64,000 nt of DNA from Membranipora membranacea. Taxonomy: Eukaryota; Bryozoa; Gymnolaemata; Cheilostomatida; Membraniporidae. The notes below the pieces were generated by a model. It searched no databases. It saw only the letters and a list, made by a program, of their open reading frames with translations, and was not told where the DNA came from. The position numbers and the translations under genes were made by a program. Every line of letters begins with the position of its first letter. Within the stretch, counting starts at the first letter, position 1. Location: contig OU612068.1 of the NCBI GenBank assembly GCA_914767715.1, positions 14,014,001 through 14,078,000 on the forward strand, given 5' to 3'. Positions 12,701 through 25,457 of this stretch are shown here, one piece after another.

Positions 12701-15700
12701 AGAGTTCCCTTACCTTTCAGGTCCCTGGAGACTGAGTATGACCACATCATGTGTGATATCCTGCAGATTAACATCAAACTTTTGGTCATCTATAGCATCG
12801 AGGATTCTGGATTTTACATATGGGGCAAATCGTCCTCCCGCAGCGACGTAGTAGCTTTTCTCTGTAAAATACAATTTTATTATAATGTTACATCCATATT
12901 ATCATATACTTAATCTTATCTCCCTTCTATATAATGGATAAAGTAGTGCAGAGGAATTCATCTGGTCAGGGATCTTAAAACCTAAATGATTTTATTGTAA
13001 CTGTCTTGTCTAATTTGAAGTTCAAAATACCTCTAAAAATTTATAAACTCAACCTAAATGGCATTTCTCAGTACCTAGTACAATACCATAATTTGACCCA
13101 CACTATGCTTGCAATCAAATGATGTCTTTTTATTGTTTCTTAGAGGGCTAAGTATTAGCTATGGTCTAAATAAGTTGGTTTCTTGGTGATTTAATGATAG
13201 CTAGAACTAGAATCTGGATAAGGATTGTGGTTGAGTAACTGCTGTCTAGGCATCAAATTCACCAGTTCAAACAAGTGCGGAAGAAGGTGAACTTTCCTCA
13301 GGATATATTGACTGATCCTTACCTTTAATCCCCAGTTGGCGTTCAGGTCCATCATCATCTACTACACTGACAGTGAGATCACTCTCTATACCTCCATTCT
13401 TATTCAGCATACATGTATATGTAGTGCATCCTAAAATATACAGGCAAATAAGTATTAACATTCTACCAAAACTACTTACTACAGTGACTTTTGTGTGAGA
13501 GCTCAGTTGCACGGAGCACTGAAAGGGTTAAAAAACAGGTAACCTTGAACTTTGTCAAGGTGATCTCTATCAGGCATCTGGAGATTTGAATCAATAATTA
13601 CCTGGATTTTTATCCATGTTGTTGCTGAATATCCAGTCACAGGCTTTAAGGGCGTCTGGACCACTGAGGTAAAATTTACCGAAATACGACATGTTGAATA
13701 AACTAGCTTTATTCCTAGCATTCAGGCAATCTTCACCTAGCTGCAAAAAGAATCATAATTGTTACTAAAAGGCAATACAGAAAATAAAAAATATTATAAT
13801 ATTATATGTGTGCTACAGTTCGATATAGATACTGTTCCAGCCATTGCTTGCAATAGCCTATCTTAATAACTTTGCCAAGGCAGGCTATATAGTTTGGCTT
13901 GGAGTAATCTACTCAGTTCTGAATATATTCCTTCTCTGATACTTGAGCTTTCATATTTTCATGACCTTACTCGGCGAATAAAGTTGATATGCAAGTAGAC
14001 AACTCCTGTTTTCTTGTATTTCGATCAGGCTGTTTCACAACAAAACCCTGTACCACTAATTGGCTTCGCTGTCAAGGTAAGCTTACCTGGTGATGGTGCT
14101 CTGGGAAATCAAATGTGTAGTCCCTCTTCAGAATCTCCCTGTAAGGATAATCTTTGTGTGTATCTAAGTCATATTTGCCGTAATAATCGTAGGGGAGAAC
14201 CTGTACGGAAAAAAAATCATACATATTATACAGACACAAAGATGTGGTAGATGTAAGAACCATAAAATTATAATATTGCAACAAATTCCAATCTTTTACC
14301 CTCTACACTATGGAAAGGCAAAAGGCAAAAGGCAAAAGGCAAAAGGCAAAAGGCAACTGCAACTCTTTTAGACTTATTTTTTGGTGAATCTTTGTTAACA
14401 TTATTTTTTCTTTTTTGTTGTTTATGTTTTTGTCACATCATGAAAAAAATTAAAGATGATGAATTGTTGTTGATAATAAATTTATGATTATTATTTTTAC
14501 CATCACAACTTTGAGGTAGCTCTTAACATTACTTGTAGGTTGCTTATGTTGTAGTCAGAATCAGCAGATAAATGCGGAAATAACAAACTTACTGGTGTTT
14601 TGTGGCCATGATTGAAGTATCCAGATCTCTCCCATCCTCCTCTATACTCAAACACACACCCATCGTCCAGTAGTGTCTGCAGGCAAGGAGTAAACAAAAA
14701 CATGCAAAAATGTTTTAATGACAAGTGCTATGCAAGTGCTTTATGGCTATTTATAGAGAAAGACAAGGACTTTCCAAGCTAGGTCAGTTAAAAGCCAATA
14801 ACCCTAGACCTAGAGGATTGAATATCGACAAGGGTTCAGTTAAGCTAGATTGAGAGTGAATTGATATTAGCTAGTGTTGTTGAGCTTGTTTAAGGATGAA
14901 TTAATATTAGCTAGCACTTAATTTAGGGTAGCTGAGGCGGAAGTCTATATAAAGGCGAGAAGGTGTGTAAGTGTTAGCTGGCCTTTGCGAGATGGCAAAC
15001 ACTTCAGAGCATATGAGTTTTACCTGCTTTAGGTTGAGATTCAAGTCTAAATTTGCATTGTGGGAATGAATAACTATTCCTCTCACCTGATAAAGTGGGT
15101 CCTTAAGACTGTGAGTTCTTCCAGCGAGTGGCTCATCAAACGGCCAGTGATTAGCAAAAAATTTACTAAACGTCTCATGGGTCTTTTCTCTCATCCATTC
15201 CTTGTTTGCCAGAAACTTTGGGTTCCATCGTCTGTAAAAGGTAAACTTGATATGAATTATACAAAGCGACGGAATAACGCAGACATGTGAGTATTTGCGA
15301 GAGTTTGTCACATCATAGAAAAATGAACGTTGCTCAATCCAATGACCAAGATATATTTTCAAGATTTTGCACTTGTACTTTAGTATCTGCGAAGCAAGAT
15401 TTGTGCTTGCCTTTCATTGTATGCTCAACCATCCTTGCGAGTTGGTGATTAGAGATTTGTTTTGATGTTTCACTGTCACACCTCTTTGTTTTGCGCAGCT
15501 TTTTTCTATCTGGCTCACCTGATGTCGTAATCATACATGCTATACTCTGGCTCCCCGTCGACGATCCACTGAGCCATCATCTTACCCGCTCCTCCTGATA
15601 CGGTCATGCCGACGCTGTTCATTGTATGAGCGTGAAAGAGTCCGGCGATATCTGGATTGGGCCCTAACAATCCATAGCCATCAGGGGTAAACGATTCTGC

Positions 15701-18700
15701 AAAAGTGTCAGATGCATGTAATGTTTACAAGTCTGCCCTGGGAAAGTCGAATGCAATGTCGGTTAAGTGAAACTGTGCAATATGTGTAATTTGGGAGTTA
15801 TGAGATAGGTTGATGGTTCTACCATGTTTTGTAAATACTATTGACTAACAAAAAACGCTTTAGTCATGTGTAATTCCTTTTTTGCCAAACAGACTATTGT
15901 TTGTTGTAGACTTCCAGAAAACCTCAATAATTAAAAATTCCCCTCTCACCAGGGCCGCACACTGTAGACCTGATCCCTGCGTCTGCTATAGCTGGTACTC
16001 TCAAACAGGCATTCTCTACAGGCTCAGCGAATGTGTCCCAATCAAGCTCATACAGTCCAAAGGAGAAATCCTCAGCAACCTGTAAGCGTCAAAATGGAAA
16101 CATAAAATGCTAATGGAGGTTGGTAGCTTTCTTGGTTGAGGATATTGGAAAGTACCAAGTTGCTGTGTTTGTTCATAAAAAAGGTGATGCTGAGTTTAAA
16201 GGAATCATCCACTCGTTTATTGAAATTAAAGCCTTTGCGTGGCAATTACTATTGGGTTTTTTTCCAGAAAAGATGATTGTTTATTTTCACACATGTACTT
16301 GTAATAATTTTGTAATATTAAATCTTGTTTATAGACTTTGATGGTGTGATGATAGCGGTTACCTGTAATCCTGTGGGGGAGGAGGGGGTGTGGGCGTATG
16401 TAAATGTGATGCTAATTACAAGGCACTTTAACATTTTCCCAGGGAACACCTCGGATTGACCGAATTCCTGTAACATCTTACCATGTCGTCAAGAAACGGA
16501 GGTGCGTGCTCAAAGCTGCCAATTTGCACAGCATTGCCTTGAGTCCGTAGATAAAAGTTTTTTTTTGGATCCCTGAAATTCGGCAAGCCGCCATTTACTC
16601 CTTCAATTCCTTCAGTTACGACATAGCTGTGTTTAAACTGGTACTGCGGAATTTTAACTCCAAGAGGCTCCAGCATATAGGGAGTCCAACATCCTACAAA
16701 ATCAAATGGATAACAATTAATTAATATCAAATCAATAAAAGACTCATTTATTTATTTATTTCATCTGATTTAAAGATTGAGTGAATATTTCTCTCTTGAG
16801 AGCCTGAGACTGAGTTCAGTAACACTTTATCTAACCAAAGTTCTCATTCTCTTGCATGATTATGCAAGAGGGTCATCTACCTTATCAGGTCAAGGCAGGC
16901 TAGCCAAATGCTGGTTTGTCTTATAGGTTGATAACTTAGGTTTTTAGATTAATCTGTAGATGACCTAGGTTGATCTACCTAGGTCATTTGTCTGGCAAGA
17001 ACCTAGCAGACAAACCATGCATTTAGCTAGCTTGTGTTGACATGCTTTGTTAGTTATTGTTCAACTAGATATTAGAATTACATTATTTATGAAATATTTT
17101 GTAGATTAGCACCTCCAGCTGATGGCAAAAGGTACAGATTACAGATCAGAAAATAATGCCCGGTTTCATTTGCAACTACACAGTACATTATTACCTCCAG
17201 CGACTATCACGTTATCAGTATGAATAGTTCCTTTATCGGTGTGGACAGCCTTGACCCTTGTTTTTCCCGTGTCATCGACATAAGTTTCTATATCTGTCAT
17301 AGCGGTGCCTGTAAAGACCTGGAGTAGACAGAAAAGGCTATATTTTATACTTTCACATAGAGTTGGAGATAAATTGATGATGGAAACTGTCACACTGAAC
17401 TGAATGTTTTGCTTGTTACTATAGCACTGCATTAGAACAAATTTGTTCCTTCTGTGGTGGCGGAGGGATATTTCAAAAGTCGAGTATCTGGCCCAGCGTC
17501 TCAATACCCGACTTCTACAATATCCCTCCGCCACCACAGAGTTAACTTACTTGTTCTACCATGACATAGGGTCTGCTCTTACTGCACAACAAGAGTTTAG
17601 TGTGTATATCAATAATAAAGTTTACCTGCGCTCCATTTGATTTAGCTGCTCTTACTAGGGCTTCACACCATCCTGCAGGGTCCAGACTTCCATCATATGG
17701 ACTGTACACACCGCCGAGTACACCCTCTGAGTTCATTATCGGATATTTTTCTTTCAGCTCGGGCCCGCTTAACATATGTGTCTCAATCCCGAAATATTTT
17801 GAAAACTGAAAAAATCAAAGGCAGCAAACTAATTAACTCGGAAATAATGTGATGATGCCAGAGACCGTATCCGTAGTCTCTGATGACGCGAAATTATAGT
17901 CAGTCACAAATAGTAAAATTGAGGATAACTAGAATGAGCTATAGAAAAACAGACCGGCAGATAAATTCAGGGCACCGCCAGCTACCAAACTCGTAAATAA
18001 GAAAGTAATTTCAATAATGTTATGTTAATCAGATTCCATTTATGTAATAACTAAAATTAACTACATTAAACATGAGAGACAATTCCTCATCCCTCCTTGA
18101 TCACAAGAATGTTAAGAATCCCTTACTGTGTGCATTATCTTGAGCTCATGTAGCCAAGCTTCGTCAGTTGCCACAGTGATACCGCCATTTCTAAGAAAAC
18201 CTGCATGTACTCCTGTCTCCTCCTCTATCTCCTCAGCTAATTTGACAGTCATAGCCGCAAGTTTTGTGTCTGTCTCTGTCCTTCTTACCCTGAACACCAT
18301 ACCTGTAAGAGTATTAAACACTCAATACCGGCATGTCATCCGGACATAACCTAGAGGAGTAACGTATTCACAGAAATGAAAGTTCGCCATTGCGCGCTTA
18401 CTTGGAAAGTTAAACTTAAAGTTAACACGTCATCCTCTGTACTTAATATTGACTTACACCTCAGCAAGTGCATATTAAGTACCAGCTAAGATTAAATTTC
18501 CCCCTGACAAGTTTCTTTATACTCTCTTGCTAATATTTACTCCTCAATGAGATGGGAGGTATTCAGTTGTGGGAGGACAACTCCAAGTTAGTCACATTTA
18601 AAGTCGCTTTTTATTTCTAACATTACATTATAGCTTGTGCCATTGATGTAACTGAAAAGATGTTGGTGTTATAGTTACATCTTTGTGTCTGATATTGTCC

Positions 18701-20079
18701 TGTATTTATGCTGCGTGTAATGATTTAGTGTTGTGTCTCGATGGTGAGTTATATTGGGAGAATTCTTATGGGTTGGATAGTGTGAGATGTTAATAAGGAA
18801 AGAGTGAGCTGATAGAATTGCTACTTTTATTCTCGATCCCAATATCACAACTGACGATAGTTAAGGGAACATTACATTTTATATGATACTTATTAGTGAT
18901 GCACAGCATTGAAAGGAAACATTATTAACATACCAGGGAAATTAATTGCTCATTATTTTTAATTAACATAATCTACTTAGAAATCAATCATCAGGGTCCG
19001 GACATTCCTCTTGTAATGTCAATATCCAGATATAACACCATGCATCCTCACTGACATACAATCTTTTATGGGGGTTGCTGTGTGGTGAGGTGGTGCTGCT
19101 TTGGAGCGTCCTGATAATATGCCATTGGCTTATCACGATGTCGGTAGTCAGCCCTTGCATTTCCTAATTCTTTTACATATCCCCATTATATGAAATATTG
19201 GGTGAATTTTGATCATGTTGCCACTACAGGCCATAGGACTACTGCACTTCCTGACTATGGGCTTTGTGTGAGTGGGTGCGTTGGTGGGGGTGGGACGGTT
19301 GGAATCTCTCTCAGTGTCTCATTAATTTCAAATTTTCAGAATATATTTCAAACTAATCAAGTTTTTTCGCAACTACTATACTACTACTACTCATACTACA
19401 AACTGTTAGTGATCAAAGCCCACAATCAGGAAATGCAATAGTTCTATGCTGCAATAAAATACTGTCCCCACTCCCCAATGCACAAAAGGTTCATAGTTCC
19501 TTTTTGTAAGAGATTTAAAATAAGCTCTTACCAGCTGTGTGCCAGGTGGTTCCTGCTGTGAGTTGATCTTTCTCGATCAAGACTGAATTTTTCACGCCAT
19601 GTTTTGTAAGGTGGTAAAGTGTGCTGCATCCCATGACTCCGCCTCCAAGAATAACAGCATCAGCGTGTTTAGGCAACGCTGACACGCTTTCATCCTTCAC
19701 ATCTTTGAGGGATCTACCAAATACCAAAATAAATTGGTGAATTTCACATTATGTGCCTTTACGACTTCAATAGAAAAAAACAAACAAACAATGCCTCACT
19801 CGCTGGTAAACAGAAGTTTGAGGAATATTTTCTAGGCGAAGCATATAGCTTTGACTAGTAGCAACGGAATAAGATTGAACACCTGTGTAGCTTATGAATA
19901 TAGTTGTCTATCCACAGAGAATACAAAATCTTTATTTTTGCCAGCTATCTTTGTACTTACTTGTATTGTACCTCCTTGTTGTCGGTTATGGAAACAGTGG
20001 AATATCTTGTGATGGGAAATCCATAGCTGCCTTTTTTCAGCAATCTCCCTCTACACTGGTTCAACGCTGACCGATACAT
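9704..20079 (-). CDS. SARDH: Sarcosine dehydrogenase-like flavoprotein, mitochondrial (tandem copy A)
   Basis: Nineteen exons, all phase-consistent: 20079-19961, 19713-19532, 18302-18127, 17805-17626, 17318-17195, 16693-16482, 16079-15950, 15696-15519, 15231-15087, 14676-14593, 14200-14087, 13740-13602, 13430-13323, 12861-12714, 12281-12209, 11870-11684, 10978-10810, 10371-10205, 9843-9704. They total 924 residues (human SARDH 918). The enzyme demethylates sarcosine to glycine in the mitochondrial matrix, passing C1 units to tetrahydrofolate. An Arg/Lys-rich, acid-poor N-terminus ([20 protein letters not shown]) fits a targeting peptide. The FAD Rossmann motif is [15 protein letters not shown], and GTTWHTAG holds the histidine that binds FAD covalently. 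The C-terminal half is the folate-binding GcvT-like region: [60 protein letters not shown]. The blocks [20 protein letters not shown] and [14 protein letters not shown] favour SARDH over dimethylglycine dehydrogenase. An LTR element starts 314 bp upstream of the start codon. Confidence 0.92.
14314..14355. repeat. Microsatellite, 7-bp unit AAAAGGC, about 6 copies
   Basis: Perfect tandem AAAAGGC units in intron 10 of SARDH copy A. Simple sequence; no function implied. Confidence 0.85.
17433..17558. mobile_element. MITE family 1, copy 1 (TAGAACAA termini)
   Basis: A 126-bp near-palindrome in intron 4 of SARDH copy A. It begins TAGAACAAATTTGTTCC and ends with the complement (ACTTGTTCTA). Inner arms GTGGTGGCGGAGGGATAT and ATATCCCTCCGCCACCAC are perfect complements. 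It has siblings at 27216-27346 and 35884-36014. Too short to code; presumably mobilised in trans by a DNA transposase. Confidence 0.8.
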
Positions 20080-20392
20080 GCTGGAAACCTGTACCTTTGA
20101 ACTATACCTGCCGCTGTTTTTCCTCTCCGAGAACGAATTCTACAAGCCTGTGACGTCTGCAAGTGATAAATGGGTGATAAGTATTTAGGCTAACTGCTGT
20201 ATCAACTTTGAGGTCAATGCTAGCGACTAGCGCCTTACATTGACAAGCACAAAATGCGGGTCATTTGACCGCAGCCAATGATTTAAAGCTGAATACAATA
20301 TCTCCAGCCATTGACCAACATTAAATGTAACAACTAATTATATCTATGACAACCATTAGGAAGAGCAGTGATAGGCTCTTTTTGAGATATAG
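20080..20392 (-). promoter_or_regulatory. 5' flank of SARDH copy A
   Basis: The only native sequence left between the copy A start codon and the inserted LTR element. It should hold the 5' UTR and proximal promoter. No TATA box or initiator could be assigned with confidence. This is a position-based call only. Confidence 0.3.
20389..20392. repeat. Target-site duplication of LTR element, left (ATAG)
   Basis: ATAG immediately before the 5' LTR, repeated at 25903-25906 directly after the 3' LTR. A 4-bp duplication is typical of some Ty3/gypsy-type integrases. Confidence 0.75.
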
Positions 20393-20827
20393 TGTGACAG
20401 CCATCACCTATCACATATCAGGTTGTCACAAAGAACCATCTGGCTGTCACTGGGAATGCCATAACAATAATACTTTCCTATTTCACTTCCAGTGGCAGAA
20501 ATAATTACATTCAAATACACATTAATAACAATAAACAATAATTAACTAATGGACTGTATCCTGGTGTGTGTGATTGTGGTTTGCCGTTTCTGTTGGGTGC
20601 GAACTAATTATTAATGCTTTACTATTGCCTGTTTTTATAATTTAATGGATATCACATGATATCCTATTTTCATATCCTTTTTGTTTGCTATATAAAGAGA
20701 TGGTTTTTAACTTGTTTAGTTGGTATTAACTGAGAGAGTAAATACATAATGTTATGCACACATACCCATAAGAATATTGTCTTATCTTCACCACTGGTGA
20801 TTGGCACACTGATTAAGTGCCGTCACA
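20393..20827 (+). repeat. 5' LTR
   Basis: A 435-bp direct repeat of 25458-25902. Contains TATATAAAGAG (about 20690-20700), a plausible TATA box for element transcription. Confidence 0.9.
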
Positions 20828-20885
20828 TTTGTCGCTTCGAGTAGGGTATATTCAACATACCTGAGTGGTGAAGGAGTCTGCCAGA

Positions 20886-23243
20886 ATGGGCAGCAAGGAT
20901 GATAGCGCTACAGCTCAACAAGACTTGACAGAAGAGACAGGAGTGGGGCAAGTGACCGATGTGGCCCCGGAGACTATGAAGGCATATGATCTCATTGGTA
21001 CCCGGCCATAATGCCATGGTCAAAATGCCATCGGGACAAAATGCCAGTGACATAATGCCATTGCCATAATGCCATGGCCATACTGCCATAGGTAATAACA
21101 CCACCGAAAACTATACCAATACCAAAATACCAGTTGTACAAAACACCTGTTGTGTCAAAATACCAGTGGACATAAAGCCAGATTGGACATAATACCTTTT
21201 GGGACAACATACCATATCCCAAACTATGGTCATGGCCTAACCGTGAAAGTTCATTTTGGGTGAACAGATTTTTCCTTTTTTTGTAGTCTTATCAAGTCAT
21301 TAGTCGAATGAGTCTCTAGGGCAGCGATGAGTCAAGACTTGGCTCTCAAAAAAAAAGTTGGTAGTAATCCAGAGTTATTGTCATATCATTCTAGAGAATA
21401 GTTGGGAAATATTTGTTATAAGTCACTAGCTCTCAGTTTGTAGACCCCAACAAACCCTAGATATCATCGAAATTGAACGAAGAAACTTTATGACTTGCAG
21501 CTGAGCCACCTCCTACTCTCAACGAGCAACTCGCAGCTGTAATACGACTAACACACAAAAAAAACAGTGTGGCTTGATCTCCTTCGGTTACATATTTTGG
21601 CATTATGGCAATGGTATTTTGGGATATGGTATGTTGTCCCAAATGGTATTATGTCCAATCTGGCTTTATATCCACTGGTATTTTGACACGACTGGCTTTT
21701 TGTACGACTGGTATTTTGGCATTGGTATAGTGTTCAGTGGTGTTATCACCTATGGCATTATAGCCATGGCATTATGAAAATGGCATAATGTCACTGGCAT
21801 TTTGTCCCAATGGCATTTTGACCATGGCATTTTGACACGGAATCGATCTCATTGCACAATTGGAAGGTGAAATGGAGGAATTATGGAATGCTGACCGCAC
21901 GCGAACTGAGGCATTCGAGAGGCGAGCAGAGGAAGCTGCAGCCGAAAACAAGACAACCTGTATTCTTTTTGAAGAATTCAAGAGTAAGTTAACGAAGCAC
22001 GTAAATGAACACAATGTCAGGCTGGTCAGCAGAATCAAGGCCAGAGATGAAACATTCAATGCATATATAAAGGATCAAATGGATCGGCAACACGAGCAAC
22101 AAGATGAGTTGAGGACAAAAATAACAAGACTGGAGCAGGAAAACGACCAGATAAAAGACCTGCTCAAGAGCATAACAAGGTGAGCCAGGAGGGATGGGGA
22201 AGAGTTTAGAAAAATGATGGGTGAGACACAGGAACTTCTGAAACCAGTACTGAGCGAACAGCAGGATGTGAGGAGCTCGCTGCGAGTATCTGGATCAAAT
22301 ACTGGAAAACGGACGGAAAAAATGGACTATGGACTACCGGATCTTAACCTCCAAAGGTGGAACGCTGATGATGGACAGAGGACTACTGAAACTGGAGATA
22401 ACAGGCGAATTTCAGATATGAAAGACTGGGTGAAATTTAACCTCAGATATGGTGGCAAATCTGATGAGGATTTTGAATCCTTTCTATCACAGTTTGAGAT
22501 ATGCTGTAAATTACCAACCGATCACTATGTAATGCTTATGGGTTTATACGTAAAAGAACTGGCTGCAACATATCTGAGGGAACATATCTGGAGCGGATTA
22601 TAATCCAGTGAAAAAAGCTCTCAAATTGAGAGTAAGTGCTGGAAAGGGATCGGAACACACAGCAATGACTGTCTCAGCAATGAGACAGGGCGTTGAGGAG
22701 AGTGTTTCACTGTATTATGAGCGCTTTCGGAAAACTATAGCTCAAAGCGATCTAGAGGAAACGAGTCCTTTTATTCTCCTCCATTTTAGGACAGGTCTTA
22801 AACCTGGAATCCAGGAGGCAGTGTTGCCGTTGGCTGGAAGATCGCTCAGCGAGCTCTTTCAGGCAGCGACAGCTGTCGAAATGGGGTTGGCTAGTGCAGC
22901 AAACTCTGTGTCAGCTTTCCAGAGGAATACGAACCCTCGTCATTACCACCCTCCCCAAAACCGTAGGTTTAACCAGTCATGTTTTTCATGTGGGGCACCT
23001 AATCATATATGGAGGGACTGCCCACGTAGAAATGGACCCATCAGTAGGAACTTCAACAATGAAAACAGGGGCTACTCAGATAATAGGAATTTCAATAGTA
23101 ATCGCCACCAAGGATTTAACAACCAGACAGCCATAAATCATTCGAGGGGTGTGTCTGAACCCAGAAATTTACCACATAGAGGTGTAACTGTCAATGAAGA
23201 AATAGCACAAGATTACAGGACTTCAGATGACAAAGGGATTTAA
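20886..23243 (+). pseudogene. gag: Retrotransposon gag, disrupted
   Basis: The frame opens at an ATG 59 bases after the 5' LTR (MGSKDDSATAQQ). It is interrupted at about 20998 by a nested 847-bp inverted-repeat element and resumes at 21855. A TGA stands at 22181-22183 and a frameshift follows near 22600. The region after the nested element is a charged, Glu/Arg-rich coiled-coil-like stretch, then a capsid-like part (DWVKFNLRYGGKSDEDFES, YYERFRKTIAQSDLEE). A CCHC zinc knuckle, CFSCGAPNHIWRDC, occupies 22980-23021 with spacing C-x2-C-x4-H-x4-C. A basic Asn/Arg-rich tail follows. Gag normally packages element RNA. This copy cannot make an intact product because of the insertion, the stop and the frameshift. 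Confidence 0.82.
20998..21844. mobile_element. Nested long-inverted-repeat (fold-back/MULE-like) element inside gag
   Basis: Arms of about 230 bp (about 21001-21231 and 21611-21844) are inverted copies of each other, separated by about 370 bp without a reading frame. A 10-bp direct repeat GATCTCATTG flanks it (20988-20997 and 21845-21854), and gag reading resumes after it. Arms are built from recurring words such as ATAATGCCA, AAAATGCCA and AAATACCAG. Long TIRs and a 9-10 bp target duplication resemble Mutator-like elements. No transposase is present, so it is non-autonomous. Confidence 0.85.
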
Positions 23244-23399
23244 AAAAATTATGCCGTTTTTAATGCAATGAGCCTACAACCAGTGCCTGATCAAAACATT
23301 ATTATTCAGAATGACATGATTTTTAGACACGACGACATGGAATCCGACCTTAGTATTGACACTTAGTGGTTGTGATATGATATTTGGATATGACTCACA

Positions 23400-23655
23400 T
23401 TAAGCTTATTCGCCTGTCAATAGACGTCTGTTGTCAAGGCGACCACATTATTTACTAGGCGTGCATTCATGCGAATGAAATGGCGCTAAAAAAATTTTTA
23501 GCCAATAATAGAGCTATTAGCTAAAGGGTCCAAAATTAACTCAAGCAGGTTTTATCACGACCAGGTTTTATTGAGTGCCTCTCCTTGAATAAATGCCTAT
23601 AAATCATCTATTGATTTATTATCTTGGACGGTATTAACCTGCGAATAAGCTTATT
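23400..23655. mobile_element. Second nested MITE in the LTR element
   Basis: About 256 bp with terminal inverted repeats TAAGCTTATTCGC and GCGAATAAGCTTA. It interrupts the frame that continues after gag. No coding capacity. The target duplication is not clear. Confidence 0.6.
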
Positions 23656-24033
23656 GTGACAGACAGGGTGAAAATGCTGATCAATTAGGAATTGATGACC
23701 CCTGTACTGACAATGACCATAACGATATGATAATTTATGACTGCTTCTCAACTACTGTTGAAACCACAGGAATGGTCGTGAGGACACGATATTAAGGTTT
23801 GACGTAGAATGCGACAGGCAAGGCGGAAATACTGATCTATTAGAAATTGAAGACTTGGATAATGACTTTGACAATATGATCATTCATGACTGTTCGCTAT
23901 CAACTGCCATTACGACACTACAAGAACACCTAATAGGCCACAAAGAAATGACTTACTTGAGAATTACAGTGTCACCACCAATAGAAAATTTGAAAAACGC
24001 CTGTATCAATTCCCTAGGTGGCCTGTTTGGTTA
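23656..24033 (+). pseudogene. Acidic reading frame of the LTR element, duplicated module
   Basis: Two diverged copies of a roughly 105-bp segment (from about 23656 and about 23808) encode Asp-rich text such as NDMIIYDCFSTTVET and NMIIHDCSLSTAITT. The second copy continues for about 40 residues (QEHLIGHKEMTYLRITVS) to a stop near 24033. It lies where pol would be expected but resembles no polymerase domain I know. It may be the remnant of an extra element protein. Function unknown. Confidence 0.4.
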
Positions 24034-24459
24034 ATCATTTTATTCTCGTTTATGCTACTGAATACCCCAGACCAAAACAAAAACCGATATTCAAAGCGGA
24101 TTATGAGGTGGCTAGGTTGAGGTGATGACCTGCTTCTTGATTGTCACATTTTAATTGTTATCCATTTAAGCAACCATATAGTACTATTGCTGTGGTATCA
24201 CACTTATTACCCATATCAGCTTATCAATTACACATACTAATCACACTATTCCTTTTTAGGATAACAATTTTTTATTTTCTTCAGAAAGATAATTAATCTT
24301 TTTGTCTCAAGCTGGCTTTGGTACCAGTCAGTTATTGTTGTGCTTTAATATTGATTTGGTTAATCAAAATTATGGTCTCAATCACTCTGGATTGATCGCT
24401 TTTTGGTGCTGATTCTTGGACTTTTGGTGATTGGACAATGCTGTTCTGAAGTGAACTTT

Positions 24460-24780
24460 GGTGACTGGATTGGACTGATGGAGTGTGGACTAATGGAGCG
24501 TGGACTGATGGAGTGTGGACAGATGGGGTGCGAGCTGATGGAGTGCTGGCTGATAGGACTGGAGTTTACAGATAGAGATTGACTGTGGAGTAGGAGGCGA
24601 TGAATAATGGCGAACGCTCACAGAGATGGAGTTATATTGATGGTGATAGACAATTGTGGTGAAAGGAAGGCTGGTGAACAAGAAGGCTGGTGAACAGGAA
24701 GGCTGGTGAAAGGAAGGCTGGTGAAAGGAAGGCTGGTGAAAGAAAGTCTGGTGAACTGGAGGTTTGGTGAATGACGATGA
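24460..24780. repeat. Degenerate minisatellites inside the LTR element
   Basis: Two adjacent arrays of about 15-bp units: GGACTGATGGAGTGT-like (24466-24550) and GGAAGGCTGGTGAA-like (24661-24770). They make up much of the non-coding 3' interior of the element. Confidence 0.7.
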
Positions 24781-25445
24781 CGACAGAAACTATCACAGAG
24801 GATGGAGCTGGAAACTTTACAGCTATGGAGACTACAGTCTTGCCAAGTAATTTATGACAAAGTTAAGTGTCTTCATAGTGAAGAGGGGGAGAGATATAAA
24901 TATATATATAAAAAAAAAGAATTCCTTTCTCTTCCAAATTATCACATTAATTCATTAAACAAAATTATTGAACTGTTTTTTATCATGACAAAAGGAAAAA
25001 AATACACAGAGATTTTTAATATTTTACTCTCTTGTTTTCATACCTTTAGAACATTAATTCATGCTCTCACTTTTATTTAGTTTCAGATAAAAAGGTGACG
25101 ACATTTACAATTTACAACTCTACAGTGTCACCAAAGTAAGCAATAGTAAAGCCTATACTTAGATAGAGTTGCGCACAGCACTGGTAAGCCGGTACCGTGC
25201 AATCATACACACTCGAACTACAGCACAGTAGTTACAAACAATGGCAGAGACAATACAGAACTCAACCACCAATATCAAGAAAGAGAAAGAATGTCAACTA
25301 CCAATACTCAACAAAAAGAAGTACCCAAGATACTCAACAACAAAAAAAAACTTCAACAACGTAAAACTTCATCAACACAGATACATATAGACCTACATAC
25401 AAACAATAGAAGACAGTAACAATCTGAACAACGGAGGAGATATCT

Positions 25446-25457
25446 AAATAGGGGAGG
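25446..25457 (+). promoter_or_regulatory. Polypurine tract of the LTR element
   Basis: AAATAGGGGAGG abuts the 3' LTR exactly, the normal place for the plus-strand primer of reverse transcription. Confidence 0.65.
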
